The translations under genes were made by a program, and so were the position numbers. The notes under the pieces are model-generated. The model was not told where the DNA came from and made no database searches. It saw nothing but the letters and a program-made list of their open reading frames with translations. Below, piece after piece: positions 12,201-20,040 of a stretch of 64,000 nt of DNA (its first letter is position 1; the number at the start of each line of letters is the position of its first letter). Location of the stretch: contig NC_057819.1 of assembly GCF_910594005.1 (NCBI RefSeq), forward strand, positions 123,291,669 through 123,355,668, read 5' to 3'. The DNA comes from Cervus elaphus. Lineage: Eukaryota; Chordata; Mammalia; Artiodactyla; Cervidae.

Positions 12201-13534
12201 GAAGCTCCAGGAGCGGTGTGCGGAGCTGAAGGGGCGCCTCGGGGAGGCCGAAGGGGAGAACGTGCGTCTGCAGGGCCTGGTGCGACAGAAGGAGAAGGAA
12301 CTGGCAGACGTGAAGGCGGTGAGCGGGCGGGTCAGTCACCCAAGCCCTGGCCCCCAGTCACCACCATCCACTCACACCGTCCCTGTTGTCCCCATGTCCC
12401 TCAGGTGAACGAGCAGCTGACTGGAGAGCGCAGCAGCCTGGCCCAGGTCCTCCGCCAGGAGTTCGCCGACCAGCTGGCGACGTCCGAAGAGGAGAATCGG
12501 CAGGTCAAGGCTGAGCTGGCTGAGCTGCGGGCCCGCCAGCGGCTCGAGCTGGAGCAGCTCACGCGGGAGAAGCAAGCGGAGCTGGAGGAGGTTCACGGGA
12601 GGTGGGCTGCTGGGTTGACAGGGGTCCTGGGGAGCACAGGGCTGGGGGAGGCAGGCAGGACCCTGTGGCTCCAAAGAGGATGCTGGGCCAAGGATGGTGA
12701 ACGGCTGCGCTCCCTCCTTCCCGCTGATGTGGAATGCGTCTGTCAGCCACAGCCGGGGCTCCCTTCTTGAGGCTCGGTTGTCCTCTCTGTGTGATGCTGG
12801 CCCCAGGGCGTGGGAGGAAGCCCGGCCATCCCAAACCAGGGCAGGTGCCCCACATATGGGTGTCCAGAGAGGAGCTCCCTGGCCCTTGGCCCCTGGGGAC
12901 TGGGTGGAGTGGATGCTCTGCAAATAGGATGACCCCTCTCCTCCCCTCCCCACCAGCGATCCTTTAGTCCTTCCCAGGTCTCTGGCCCTCGCCCCTGCTC
13001 CGTGGGTGCTCTTTGAGGCAGGCTTGTGGTGGGGGCTTCCTGGCCTCCTCTCAGCAGGGAGCCCTTCCCAAAGGGCGTGGCTTCACGTGGGGTCAGCTGT
13101 GCGGTCACAGATCCTGTTGTCAGCTCCTCCAGGCCGCGCAGTGCCCCAGTCAGCAGGACTGGGGTGGGCTGGGCCGGACAGTGGCTCCCCTTGCTCTTTG
13201 GTGGGAGCGGGGTGGGAGTGGAGGCCTCCCACCATCCACCCTGACACACTCAGCTGCAGGCTGGCCTGGGGGTCTGGCTCGGACACTGCATAGACACACA
13301 CCGTCCTCTCCCCCGCAGGGTGAAGATGGCCCTGGCAAAGAAGGAGGAGGCCGTGAGCAGCCTCCGGAAGCAGCACCAGGTGGGTCCCCGTGGCTGACCG
13401 GCCTGGTGGGGTGAGGTGGGGGTGGCCCTGGCCTGACCAGGGTGTACCGGGCGTTGCAGGCCGCGATGAAGCGGGCTGACCACCTGGAGGAGCTGCTGGA
13501 GCAGTGCAGGCGGCCGTTTCCGAGCACCAAGTGA
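40..13534 (+). CDS. CEP131: CEP131 (AZI1), centrosomal protein 131; complete coding region in 25 exons
   Basis: CEP131 is a centriolar-satellite and basal-body protein needed for cilium formation and for traffic with PCM1, CEP290 and BBS proteins. Joining the 25 exons listed separately gives 3,270 nt, 1,089 residues plus stop, close to the ~1,083 residues of human CEP131. Every exon but one has a good GT-AG pair and all phases agree. Domain order: Ser- and Arg-rich disordered N-terminus (1-215); an IQ-like calmodulin motif (I279-Q280 to R290); a basic Arg/Gln-rich helix (300-345); a variable Pro/Gly-rich linker (346-488); and a long coiled coil (about 575 to 1075). The start is the first ATG of the exon, in context ACC-ATG. 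The N-terminal peptide and the C-terminal end in PSTK-stop match what I remember of CEP131. Upstream untranslated exon(s) lie left of the window. The exon 10 donor is weak (see findings). Confidence 0.97.
951..1060 (+). CDS. CEP131: CEP131 coding exon 2
   Basis: Residues 59-95, acceptor TTTTTGCAG, donor CAG|GTAACC, ends in phase 2. L72-R73-R74-S75-N76-S77 is the second MK2/14-3-3 type site (human Ser78). Confidence 0.94.
1481..1595 (+). CDS. CEP131: CEP131 coding exon 3
   Basis: Residues 95-133, acceptor GACTCAG, donor CTG|GTGAGG, ends in phase 0. Encodes the conserved DFLTLFEGSPSG-type segment and ends in ATWNVL. Confidence 0.95.
1894..2021 (+). CDS. CEP131: CEP131 coding exon 4
   Basis: Residues 134-176, acceptor AACAG, ends in phase 2 before GTGCAT. 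Disordered and Pro-rich, ending in the conserved APNFTANNR. Confidence 0.94.
2243..2359 (+). CDS. CEP131: CEP131 coding exon 5
   Basis: Residues 176-215, acceptor CCCGGCAG, donor AA|GTAAGG, ends in phase 2. Encodes the conserved GNCVTTMVHN segment. Confidence 0.95.
2812..2967 (+). CDS. CEP131: CEP131 coding exon 6
   Basis: Residues 215-267, acceptor CGGTCAG, donor AG|GTGACC, ends in phase 2. Disordered, closing with the acidic EVTEEEAER that leads into the IQ helix. Confidence 0.94.
3017..3308 (+). repeat. Old L1 LINE 3' remnant
   Basis: The stretch has the typical sense-strand pattern of an ancient L1 3' end: a segment about a non-essential site and an electrocardiogram-like string of A/T-rich motifs ending in the degraded TAAATATGTAATCACTTCAG. 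It lies in CEP131 intron 6. Subfamily not assigned. Confidence 0.55.
3715..4095 (-). repeat. Old L1 LINE 3' remnant, antisense
   Basis: Begins with CTTTACTGAGTATAATTCAC, a diverged form of the common antisense L1 3' motif, and continues with the usual degenerate text to the TTTTTATCGATTGTGAATAG region. Lies in CEP131 intron 6. Confidence 0.55.
4234..4351 (+). CDS. CEP131: CEP131 coding exon 7 (IQ motif)
   Basis: Residues 267-306, acceptor TGGCAG, donor GAG|GTCAGT, ends in phase 0. Carries the IQ-like motif VTIQRWYRHQVQRR (277-290), predicted to bind calmodulin-like light chains. Confidence 0.96.
4705..4821 (+). CDS. CEP131: CEP131 coding exon 8
   Basis: Residues 307-345, acceptor CTTCTTCAG, donor CAA|GTGAGG, phase 0 at both ends. 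A highly charged helix rich in Arg, Lys, Glu and Gln that extends the IQ helix. Confidence 0.95.
5023..5173 (+). CDS. CEP131: CEP131 coding exon 9
   Basis: Residues 346-396, acceptor CACGACAG, donor TG|GTGAGC, ends in phase 1. Start of the variable low-complexity linker; ends in the conserved KANNTG. Confidence 0.92.
5689..5783 (+). CDS. CEP131: CEP131 coding exon 10 (3' boundary uncertain)
   Basis: Residues 396-427, acceptor TTGTGCAG. The conserved SPEPQQLSED anchors the frame. The best in-frame donor is CAG|GTCTTG at 5784, which is weak at +3 to +5. The following codons still resemble human VLAQ, so the exon may once have ended about 15 nt later, where no GT remains. Phase 0 is required to join exon 11. 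Confidence 0.7.
6244..6426 (+). CDS. CEP131: CEP131 coding exon 11
   Basis: Residues 428-488, acceptor CTACTGCAG, donor GAG|GTGACC, phase 0. Contains the conserved helix LDELLDTLKLLEQEPEPLP and the aromatic YAWTDE end. Confidence 0.93.
6792..6968 (+). CDS. CEP131: CEP131 coding exon 12
   Basis: Residues 489-547, acceptor CGCGCAG, donor CAG|GTGTGG, phase 0. Highly conserved: LTADNLEKFGKLS, then AKLQSIMNFLDEMEKS. Confidence 0.95.
7049..7174 (+). CDS. CEP131: CEP131 coding exon 13
   Basis: Residues 548-589, acceptor TTCACAG, donor CTG|GTAACG, phase 0. The long coiled coil begins here (VSTSVMRLQLEVEEKKQA). Confidence 0.94.
7284..7409 (+). CDS. CEP131: CEP131 coding exon 14
   Basis: Residues 590-631, acceptor GCTACAG, donor CAG|GTGGCA, phase 0. 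Coiled coil ending in the conserved HYEATIQRHLSFIDQ. Confidence 0.95.
8454..8570 (+). CDS. CEP131: CEP131 coding exon 15
   Basis: Residues 632-670, acceptor GGTCACAG, donor CTG|GTGAGC, phase 0. Coiled coil beginning LIEDKKALGEKCEALV. Confidence 0.95.
9000..9102 (+). CDS. CEP131: CEP131 coding exon 16
   Basis: Residues 671-705, acceptor TTGATAG, donor AAG|GTAGGG, ends in phase 1. Near-invariant segment IKKLKELMSATEK and REKWINEKTRKIKE. Confidence 0.95.
9805..10006 (+). CDS. CEP131: CEP131 coding exon 17
   Basis: Residues 705-772, acceptor ACCCCCAG, donor CG|GTGGGG, ends in phase 2. The longest exon of the coiled coil, with charged heptads throughout. Confidence 0.94.
10346..10453 (+). CDS. 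CEP131: CEP131 coding exon 18
   Basis: Residues 772-808, acceptor TGTCCACAG, donor AG|GTACCA, ends in phase 2. Gln/Glu/Arg-rich coiled coil. Confidence 0.94.
10541..10658 (+). CDS. CEP131: CEP131 coding exon 19
   Basis: Residues 808-847, acceptor CACCTGCAG, donor CAG|GTCAGC, ends in phase 0. Coiled coil with a short Ser/Gly break (ESSSAGG) before RALRAEFEKGREE. Confidence 0.94.
10659..10760 (+). repeat. C-rich GC-box-like tandem tract in CEP131 intron 19
   Basis: Repeated CCCCGCC and CCCCGGC units, many separated by 1-7 nt. The minus strand therefore has closely spaced G-runs that could form quadruplexes. Several units match the Sp1 GC-box. Confidence 0.6.
10996..11070 (+). CDS. CEP131: CEP131 coding exon 20
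   Basis: Residues 848-872, acceptor TGCCCCCAG, donor GAG|GTGGGA, phase 0. A 25-residue coiled-coil exon. Confidence 0.93.
11919..12061 (+). CDS. CEP131: CEP131 coding exon 21
   Basis: Residues 873-920, acceptor CCCCTGCAG, donor CG|GTGAGA, ends in phase 2. Contains the strongly conserved KGRDKEIELVIHRLEADM. Confidence 0.96.
12141..12318 (+). CDS. CEP131: CEP131 coding exon 22
   Basis: Residues 920-979, acceptor CCACCAG, donor GCG|GTGAGC, ends in phase 0. Conserved KYEAELSELEQSERKLQER coiled coil. Confidence 0.96.
12405..12601 (+). CDS. CEP131: CEP131 coding exon 23
   Basis: Residues 980-1045, acceptor TCCCTCAG, donor AG|GTGGGC, ends in phase 2. Coiled coil from VNEQLTGERS to ELEEVHGR. Confidence 0.95.
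13319..13379 (+). CDS. CEP131: CEP131 coding exon 24
   Basis: Residues 1045-1065, acceptor CCCCCGCAG, donor CAG|GTGGGT, ends in phase 0. Short coiled-coil exon VKMALAKKEEAVSSLRKQHQ. Confidence 0.95.
13460..13534 (+). CDS. CEP131: CEP131 coding exon 25 with stop
   Basis: Residues 1066-1089 and the TGA stop, acceptor GCGTTGCAG. Ends KRADHLEELLEQ then PSTK, the expected CEP131 C-terminus. Confidence 0.96.
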   Translation, partial: AAMKRADHLEELLEQCRRPFPSTK

Positions 13535-13615
13535 CCACCGACTGCAGCAGGCTGCGGCCGCCCTGCGGGACACCGAGGCTGCGTGGTAACAGTAAAGAGG
13601 TGTCTTTTAATACTT
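13535..13615 (+). terminator. CEP131: CEP131 3' UTR and polyadenylation signal
   Basis: The variant hexamer AGTAAA lies at 13591-13596, 57 nt after the stop, followed by T-rich and then GT-rich sequence. It is the only plausible poly(A) signal nearby, so the 3' UTR is only about 80 nt. The exact cleavage site is inferred. Confidence 0.6.
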
Positions 13616-13853
13616 TGTGCGACCCTGACTCGTCTCTCCTGGTCCGGGGCCTGGGTTGGTGGGGATGGAGGCCCCTCGGGTCCAGGCGTGGGGTACCTGA
13701 CTCAGCTCTGCTCTCGACTTCCCCCACCTCCCTGTTTCCTGCCTGGCCCTGTGGTTCCCCAGCTTGGGCCCTAGGTCCCAAGCAGAGGGAACGGCCCCCT
13801 GTTCCGGCCTGGGCCTGGACAAGATCTGTGATACCCTTACCCCCTTGCTGTAA

Positions 13854-13869
13854 CCCCCCCCCCCCCCCC
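13854..13869 (+). repeat. Poly-C homopolymer (16 C)
   Basis: Sixteen uninterrupted C; probably length-polymorphic and a likely sequencing-error site. Confidence 0.9.
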
Positions 13870-14989
13870 AACCTGCAGGGAAGGCGCTCTGAGCCTCCTC
13901 CCCAGCCCCTGCACAGGCTGCTGTTCTTGCTTTCATGGCTAGAGAACCAGCCAGCCTCCCTGAGGCTCTGTCCTTCCTTCCCCCAGTCAGGACACTCCCT
14001 GGAGGTGTGACAGCCTGGAGCCCTCGAGAAATGGGCCCTGGACCAGCCTTGCCCTGAGAAGGGTAGAGACCTATCCTGGAAGGACTGGGCAAGGGAGCTA
14101 GAGGGCAGCAAAGGGGAGGCTCCTCCTCTGGGGACTCACCTCCCCCACCCTCCTGCCAGGCACTCTGTCACCGCAACTGCCCTGGCGAGGGTGCTAGACC
14201 AGGCCACGGGGGAGAGCCAGCACTTGTGGGGTTGCATGGGCTGGCCCTGGTGGAGGTGGTGACCCTCCTGCACTCTCAGAAGGTCCTGGGGCTTGGGCCC
14301 TTGCTGACATGGGTCCTGGCAGCAGTCACTCTCAGTCTCGACGGCCACAAGGGCAGAGCCAGACTCCCCATGGGCCTGAAGCAGCTCACAGGAGCGCTGA
14401 CCTGAGGGCCCTCCCGGCACCCCTGTCCCTGCCTTGGGGTGTCGGGCCCCAGTTTCCTCATCTGCACAGGACAGCTGCTTCCTTCCTTTGTGCCAAAGCT
14501 GATCGCTCGCAGAACCTGGGGCTGGAGCCAGATGCAGCAGTAAAAGAGCAGGGCTACCCTGGGCCTGGCCCCTCCTGGCTTCAGATGCTGGGCCTGCCCC
14601 CTCCCCCACAAGCGGCCACACAAGCAGAGGGAGCTGGCTGCTTGCTGGTCTCCAGGCCAGGGGCCCTGGGGATTGGGCAGGGACCAGCTCTGGGAGAAGC
14701 CGCCTGTTCTGACACACCTTTGGGTCCTCTGATCCTCCCCCAAAATGTAGTTTTAGCTGAAGCTGTTATTGGGAGTTGCTAGGGGGAGACGGCTATAAAT
14801 TACTAAACTACAGTATTTTTGCAAGCGAGGTTTTCAGTGAGGGAAGACAGACACTTGGGGGTGGCTTTCAGAGTTGGTGGGACAGGGGGATGGCTTACTT
14901 GACAGCCAGAGAAGCAGCTAGGAAATGGATGGTAGTGGCTTTCTGATGAGGAAGATGGTGCCTAACTCCCCAGATCCTGATTTACAGCT

Positions 14990-15058
14990 TTTCATTCATC
15001 TGTTCATTTGTTTGTTCATCCATCCATCCATTCATTTATCTATTCATTTATCTGTTCA
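14990..15058 (+). repeat. Imperfect CATC/CATT tetranucleotide repeat
   Basis: Runs of TTCATTCATC, CATCCATCCATCCATT and CATTTATCTATT. Degenerate microsatellite next to the mariner element. Confidence 0.8.
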
Positions 15059-15122
15059 GAGAACAGGCTGGGTGCCCTTCTGTACTAATTTCTGCATCCC
15101 TTACACTCCCTCACCTCTGCTA

Positions 15123-16383
15123 TTAGGTTGGTGCAAAAGTAATTGCGGTTTTACATTATTGAATGTTGCTGTTTGATATTGGAATACATTCTTAAATAAA
15201 TGTAGTTATGTTATATATCATTATAATGCACATTTCTTGCTTTTTTTTTGCTAATGATATTACTTGCTATTTATTTTATATTTATGTTAGACTAGGGAAA
15301 TAATATTAGATAGAAAGCAAATATGAGCAGTTTTCTTATTTGAGTTCAAAATGGGTTGTAAGATAACAAAGACAACTTGCAACATCAACAGTGCATTTGG
15401 CCCAGGAACTCCTAACAAATGTACAGTGCAGTGGTGGTTCAAGAAGTTTTGCAGAGGAGATGAGAGCCTTGAAGATGAGGCATGCAGGGGCTGGCCATCA
15501 GAAGTTGACAACGACCAGCTGAGAGGATCATAGAAGCTGATCCTTTTACAAGTACATGAGAAACTGCCGAAGAACTCAACGTCAGCTATTCTCTGGTCAT
15601 TCAGCATTTGAAGCAAATTGGAAAGGTGAAAGCTGGATAAGTGTCATGAGCTGACCACAAATCAAAAAATTGGTCGTTTTGAAATGTCATCTTCTCTTAC
15701 TCTACCCAACAACAGTGAACCGTTTCTTGATGAAACTGTGACGTACAACAAAAAATGGATTTTATATGACAACCAGCAATGACCAGCTCAGTGGTTGGAC
15801 TGAGAAGAAGCTGCAAAGCACTTCCCAAAGCCAACCTTGCACCAAAAAAGACCACGGTCAATGTGTAGTAGTCTGTGCCCATCTTATCCACTACAGCTTT
15901 TTGAATCTTGGTGAAACCATTACATCTGAGAAGTATGCTCAGCAAATTGATGAGATGCACTGAAAACTACAATGTCTGCAGCTGGCATTGTTCAACAGCA
16001 AGGTCCCAATTCTTCTGCACAACAACACTAGACTACATGTCACAAAACCAACGCTTCAAAAGTTGGATGAATTGGGCTACAAAGTTTTGCCTCATCCACC
16101 ATAGTCACTTGATCTCTCACCAACCAACTACAACTTCTTCAAGGGTCTTGACAACTTTTTGCAGGGAGAATGCTTTCACAACTAACAGGAGGCAGAAAAT
16201 GCTTTGTAAGAGTTCGTCAAATCTGAAGCACGGATTTTTATGCTATGGGAATAAACAAACTTATTTCTCGGCAGAAATGTTTTGATTGTAATGGCTCCTA
16301 TTTTGATTAATAAAGATGTGTTTGAACCTAGTTATAATTTAAAATTCATGGTCTGAAACCACAATTACATTGCACCAACCTAA
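15123..16383 (+). mobile_element. mariner DNA transposon, both ends present, transposase dead
   Basis: The left end starts TTAGGTTGGTGCAAAAG and the right end finishes TTGCACCAACCTAA; these are inverted terminal repeats of the Hsmar1/MADE1 type. TA dinucleotides at 15121-15122 and 16384-16385 are the target duplication. The 1,261-bp length is that of an autonomous mariner. Transposase text is recognisable in pieces: a helix-turn-helix start (AFGPGT, VQWWFKKFC, ESLEDE, SEVDNDQLR) and catalytic-domain pieces (HYSFLN, GETITSEKYAQQIDEMH). It is broken by stops (for example TAG at 15531-15533) and frame changes, and two of three catalytic Asp codons read Asn (see findings). In bovids, mariners of this type are lineage-specific copies. 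Confidence 0.93.
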
Positions 16384-16385
16384 TA

Positions 16386-17407
16386 TTATTTGGGCTCTTC
16401 ACTTTACTTTTATTCACGTTTTTGTTGTCACCCATAATAATTTGCTCTTGACATTAACTGGTTTGGGGCTTTGTGTCATCTGTAGTCTCTGTCCTGCCCA
16501 TAACCTGCCCATTGGCCTTGTGGTGGCATCTCACACATCCCAGCTGGTGAAAATGTGTCCCTGAGAGGCTACAATGGTAGGGGTAGGGTGGGGGGGGGGG
16601 CTGCCTGCTGAGACTGTTCCACCTGCTCAGGTGTGCCTCAAAGAAGAGGGACTGAGATGCCATTCCTGTTCCCTGGGGCAGGGATTGTGGGCTGGGTGGT
16701 ACTATACTCTGGGTAGGGGGTTGTCTCTCAGGCCCCAGCCTCCAAAGAAAAATCTCCTTGGCTTTCTAGCTCCTCTGGTTAATTCATTGTGCTTTATCCT
16801 TACTGATTTCTTTCCTACTTGCTGTATCAGTTCCTAAGAGAGGAATGCTAAACTTTCCAACAGTGATTTTGCATCATCTCTTTTTCATATTGGCCCACTT
16901 TTACTTTATGCATTCTGAGGCTATGTTAGTAGGTGCATGCAAATTTACAGCAGTGTGTCTTCCTGGTGAGTTGACCCTTTGTCTTTACACACCGTCACTG
17001 TTTGCCTAACAGTGCATCTTGCCTTAAAGTACCTTTCATCTGATGGTAGCCGCCACACCTTTCTCTACATGGCATTTGCATGTTGTATCTTTGCGATTTT
17101 TTTTAAGCCTTTCTGTGACCTAGTTAAGCATAGCATGAAACCAGCCACAGACAACATGCAGACGAATGGGTGTGGTCAGGTGTGGTCTGCATTGAGCTGA
17201 TGTGAACCTCAGTTCAGGGGAATTACTTTTGCTCTGGTAGCAGTTAGGATAGGGACTGGGCTGGCTGAGGCTGGGCTCCAGTCTCCATGAGGACTGACCT
17301 GGTACCCCTGTCCTCACCCCTCACTCCTAGCCCCATAGGACCCACAAGCAAAGACCCTCCTCTCCAGCAGATGTTGAAGACCTGGGAGACTACTGGACGC
17401 CCTCCTC
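16386..17407. other. Intergenic stretch with L1 remnant
   Basis: Non-coding. Positions 16795-17115 resemble an antisense old L1 3' end (TTAGTAGGTGCATGCAAATTTA, then TTCCTGGTGAGTTGACCC). An 11-G run sits at 16590-16600. Confidence 0.55.
16795..17115 (-). repeat. Old L1 fragment, antisense
   Basis: Diverged copy of the L1 ORF2 terminal region: the motifs GTGATTTTG, TATTCTGAGG-like text, AGGTGCATGCA, GTGAGTTGACCC and TGGCATTTGCATG appear in the expected order. Confidence 0.55.
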
Positions 17408-17412
17408 AGCCA

Positions 17413-17960
17413 CTCAGCCTCTCCCTCACTGTTGTTCAGTTGCTCAGTCGTGTCTGACTCTTTACGACCCCATGAACAGCAGCATGCCAGGCTTCCTTGT
17501 CCTTCACCATCCCTGGAGTTTGCTCAAACTCATTTCCATTGAATCAGTGATGCCATCATCTCATCCTCTGTTGCCCCCTTCTCCTCCTGCCCTCAATGTT
17601 TCCCAGAATCAGGGTCTTTTCCAATGAGTTGACCCTTCACATCAGGTAGCCAAAGTATTGGAGCTTCAGCTTTAGCGTCAGTCCTTCCAAAGAATATTCA
17701 GGGTTGATTTCCTTTAGGATTGACTGGTTTGATCTCCTTATTGTCCAAGGGACTCTCAAGAATCTTCTCCAGCACCACAGTTTGAAAGCATCAATTCTTT
17801 GGAGCACAGCCTTCTTTATGGTCTGACTCTCACATCTATACATGACTACTGGGAAAATCATAGCTTTGACTACACAGACCTTTGCTGGCAAAGTGATGGC
17901 TCTGCTTTTTAATATGTTGTGTAGGTTTGTCATAGCTTTTCTTCCAAGGAGCAAGTGTCT
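17413..17960 (-). mobile_element. BovB (RTE-type) LINE, 3' fragment
   Basis: On the minus strand, 17963 down to 17637 translates to the C-terminal part of the BovB reverse transcriptase (KAMIFPVVMYRCES, RRIDAFKLWCWRRFLRVPW-like, SNQSILKEINPEYSLEGL). It is followed by the BovB 3' end shared with Bov-A SINEs. 5' truncated as usual. BovB entered ruminants horizontally, so it supports a ruminant source. The ORF fragment is not a gene. Confidence 0.92.
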
Positions 17961-18102
17961 CAAATCAATTTCAAACCTTGGCAGGGACCCTGTGCCAGTG
18001 TCAGGCTCACTTCTTGGGTTTTCCCTTCTGGAATCTCAGAATTCATGATGCTTTGCTTGCTCATAATAAACAATATATAAGCAAGTGATGTGTCATATTA
18101 GG

Positions 18103-18321
18103 GGCTTCCCAGCTGTCGCTAGTGGTAAAGAATCTGCCTGCCAATGCAGGAGACGCAGGTTTGATTCCTGGGTTGGGAAGATCCCCTGGAGAAGGGCATG
18201 GCAATCCACACCAGTATTCACGCCTGGAGAATCCCATGGACAGAGGGGCCTGCTGGGTTATGGTCTGCAGGGTCGCAAAGAGTCAGACACGACTGAAGTG
18301 ACTGACATGTGTGCGTGTGGT
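18103..18321 (+). mobile_element. Bov-tA type SINE
   Basis: Starts GGCTTCCCAGCTGTCGCTAG with the tRNA-like head (GGTTTGATTCCTGGG, a B-box), then the Bov-A body (GAGAATCCCATGGACAGAGG, GTCGCAAAGAGTCAGACACG). Flanked by the direct repeat ATATTAGG (18095-18102 and 18322-18329). Confidence 0.93.
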
Positions 18322-18329
18322 ATATTAGG

Positions 18330-19993
18330 AGATGGGAGTGCTATGGAGAGAATAGAACAAGAATGTGGAATACTGGGCAAGAGAGTGGAATGTGAAACAG
18401 GGCAAGGGCTGACCTCTCTGAGATGTAACATTTGAGGAAAACAGGAGATGAGGGAGTTAGTCATGCAGATACCTAGGGAAGCATGGCAGGCCCAGGCACA
18501 GCCACCCAAAGGCTCTCGGGCAGTGTGGCTCCTGGCTGGAGAGCAGTGGGGAGGCTGGTGTGTCTGCAGTGGGGGTGGGAGGGTCTGAAGTCAGGGAGCA
18601 TGCAGGCATCCCAAGGATCTGGTTCAACTACATGAGAGGGGAGCCTCTGGAAAGTTCCAAGAGAAGTGACAGGTTTGACTTGTATTTTAAAAGAACCTCT
18701 CTGGCTGCTATGTTGAGAGCCCATTGTTGGAGGGTGGAGGTGGGGAGGGCATTTGGGGGCCCAAGGTGGTCATCCAGACAAGAGCTGGTGGTGGCCCGGA
18801 TGGTAGGGGAATGGGGCTCTGGATGCATGTGGAGGGCAGAGGCAGTGGGGTTACCTTACAGGTGGGTGTGAAAGGGAGAGGAGCTAGGATGATGGCTGTT
18901 TGGCTCATGGGCTGCTGCAGTAGCCTACTCGGGGCTCCTGAGAGCGGTGCCTTCACCCTGGGGTGACCCAGCCACCTGTGGCTCCTCCATCCTAGAGGGC
19001 CTTGGAGTCCCATGCAGCTGTGAGGAGAGAACCCATCACACCCCCGTGGACACAGGGGGCTGAGATGGGGGCCCGGTGCTCTCCCAGCCACCAGCCCCAG
19101 GATGAAGTGGGGAGCACACCCACACCCTCTCTGCATGGTGACCACGGGGCTCCCGGCCTGAGCAGCCAAGGAACGACACAGTTCTGACAGATGGGAAGAC
19201 CAAGGGTGGGGCTCCGGGAGGAAGCTGGGAGCTCAGCCTTGGGCAGGTTCAGTCTGAGACGCCTCCATCCCACGACACGTGACCTGACAGGGCATCAGGT
19301 AGCCAGAATGGATGCAGGGGTCTGCCATACCAGAGAGAGATGCTGAAACTGCAAGATGGGAGCCTGCCAGGTGGGTGGGTGTGGTGGAGCAGTGGCTGGG
19401 GCAGGCCAGGTGGGGTGGGGGGACTACTCCAGGAGGCAGGGCTTGGAGAGAAAGGAGGGGGTCTCATGGGGAGGAGGAGGAGGCAGAGATCTGAGTCCTG
19501 GACTTGCCCAGAGGGCAGGGCTGATGCTGTCCCCTCGCTGTGGACTCCAGAAGGCCTTGGACCCAGCCTGGTGAGCAACCTTTGAAGAGCCCCATGGAGC
19601 CTGGGGCAGGGGGTATGTGGGGATGGGTGGTTCAGGTCTGTGCCGGGAGGGGTCAGGGCTGGAGGAGAGACTACCCTCCAAAGGTGTAGGAACAAGAAGG
19701 GGCAAAGGCTGGACGCACCACCCCTCGGCCTCCCATTTTCACTCCTGTACCCATCCCCCGCACCGCTCTGCTCCCTACCTGCCACCCAGAGACCCATGAC
19801 CCTGTCCCTGTCCCTTTCCCAGCTGATGCTGCACACCCCTGACAAATACATGAACTTCAATTCATTTCATGCTGTTTTTCTTCCATTTTTCTGGCCCATG
19901 CTGTGTCCACTGCCACGGCCTTCTCCACGGGGCACTCTCGAATCCCATGATGCTGCTTGGGGGACACTTGGCTGACTGGAGCTGAGCGTGGCG
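18330..19993. other. Intergenic sequence downstream of PVALEF
   Basis: No gene, RNA or clear repeat seen. No AATAAA or ATTAAA on the minus strand just past the PVALEF stop, so its poly(A) site was not located. Confidence 0.6.
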
Positions 19994-20040
19994 CTACTTC
20001 TTCTTTGGAATTTTCTCCTTTTTGATCAATTCAGAAAATT
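19994..20040 (-). CDS. PVALEF: PVALEF coding exon 4 with stop
   Basis: Acceptor CCTGCTCTAG; translates to (E)EFSELIKKEKIPKKK then TAG. This is the expected parvalbumin-like final helix and tail, and the phase fits exon 3. Confidence 0.88.

Larger units (their letters stand above)
214..13459. other. CEP131 introns: non-coding contents
   Basis: Introns longer than 300 bp are at 214-950, 2968-4233, 4352-4704, 5174-5688, 5784-6243, 6427-6791, 7410-8453, 8571-8999, 9103-9804, 10007-10345, 10659-10995, 11071-11918 and 12602-13318. Apart from L1 remnants in 2968-4233 and a C-rich run in 10659-10995 they show no recognisable element. They are GC-rich and free of young SINEs, unlike the flanking intergenic DNA. 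Confidence 0.8.
13621..15120. other. CEP131-PVALEF intergenic, left part
   Basis: No gene seen. Contents are a homopolymer of 16 C (13854-13869) and a degenerate CATC/CATT/TCTG tetranucleotide tract (14990-15058). The longest open frames are chance frames in GC-rich DNA. Confidence 0.7.

Noticed and set aside
13083..14111. A 342-codon minus-strand frame over the end of CEP131
   Set aside because: Overlaps CEP131 exons 24-25 antisense and low-complexity DNA; no recognisable protein.
15351..15963. Transposase ORF pieces as a possible domesticated gene
   Set aside because: Stops, frame changes and lost catalytic Asp residues; no splicing to a host domain such as the SET fusion in SETMAR.
17637..17963. 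A reverse-transcriptase-like ORF
   Set aside because: It is the C-terminal fragment of a BovB LINE, not a host gene.
18103..18321. tRNA-like B-box as a tRNA gene
   Set aside because: It is the tRNA-derived head of a Bov-tA SINE and does not fold as a full tRNA.
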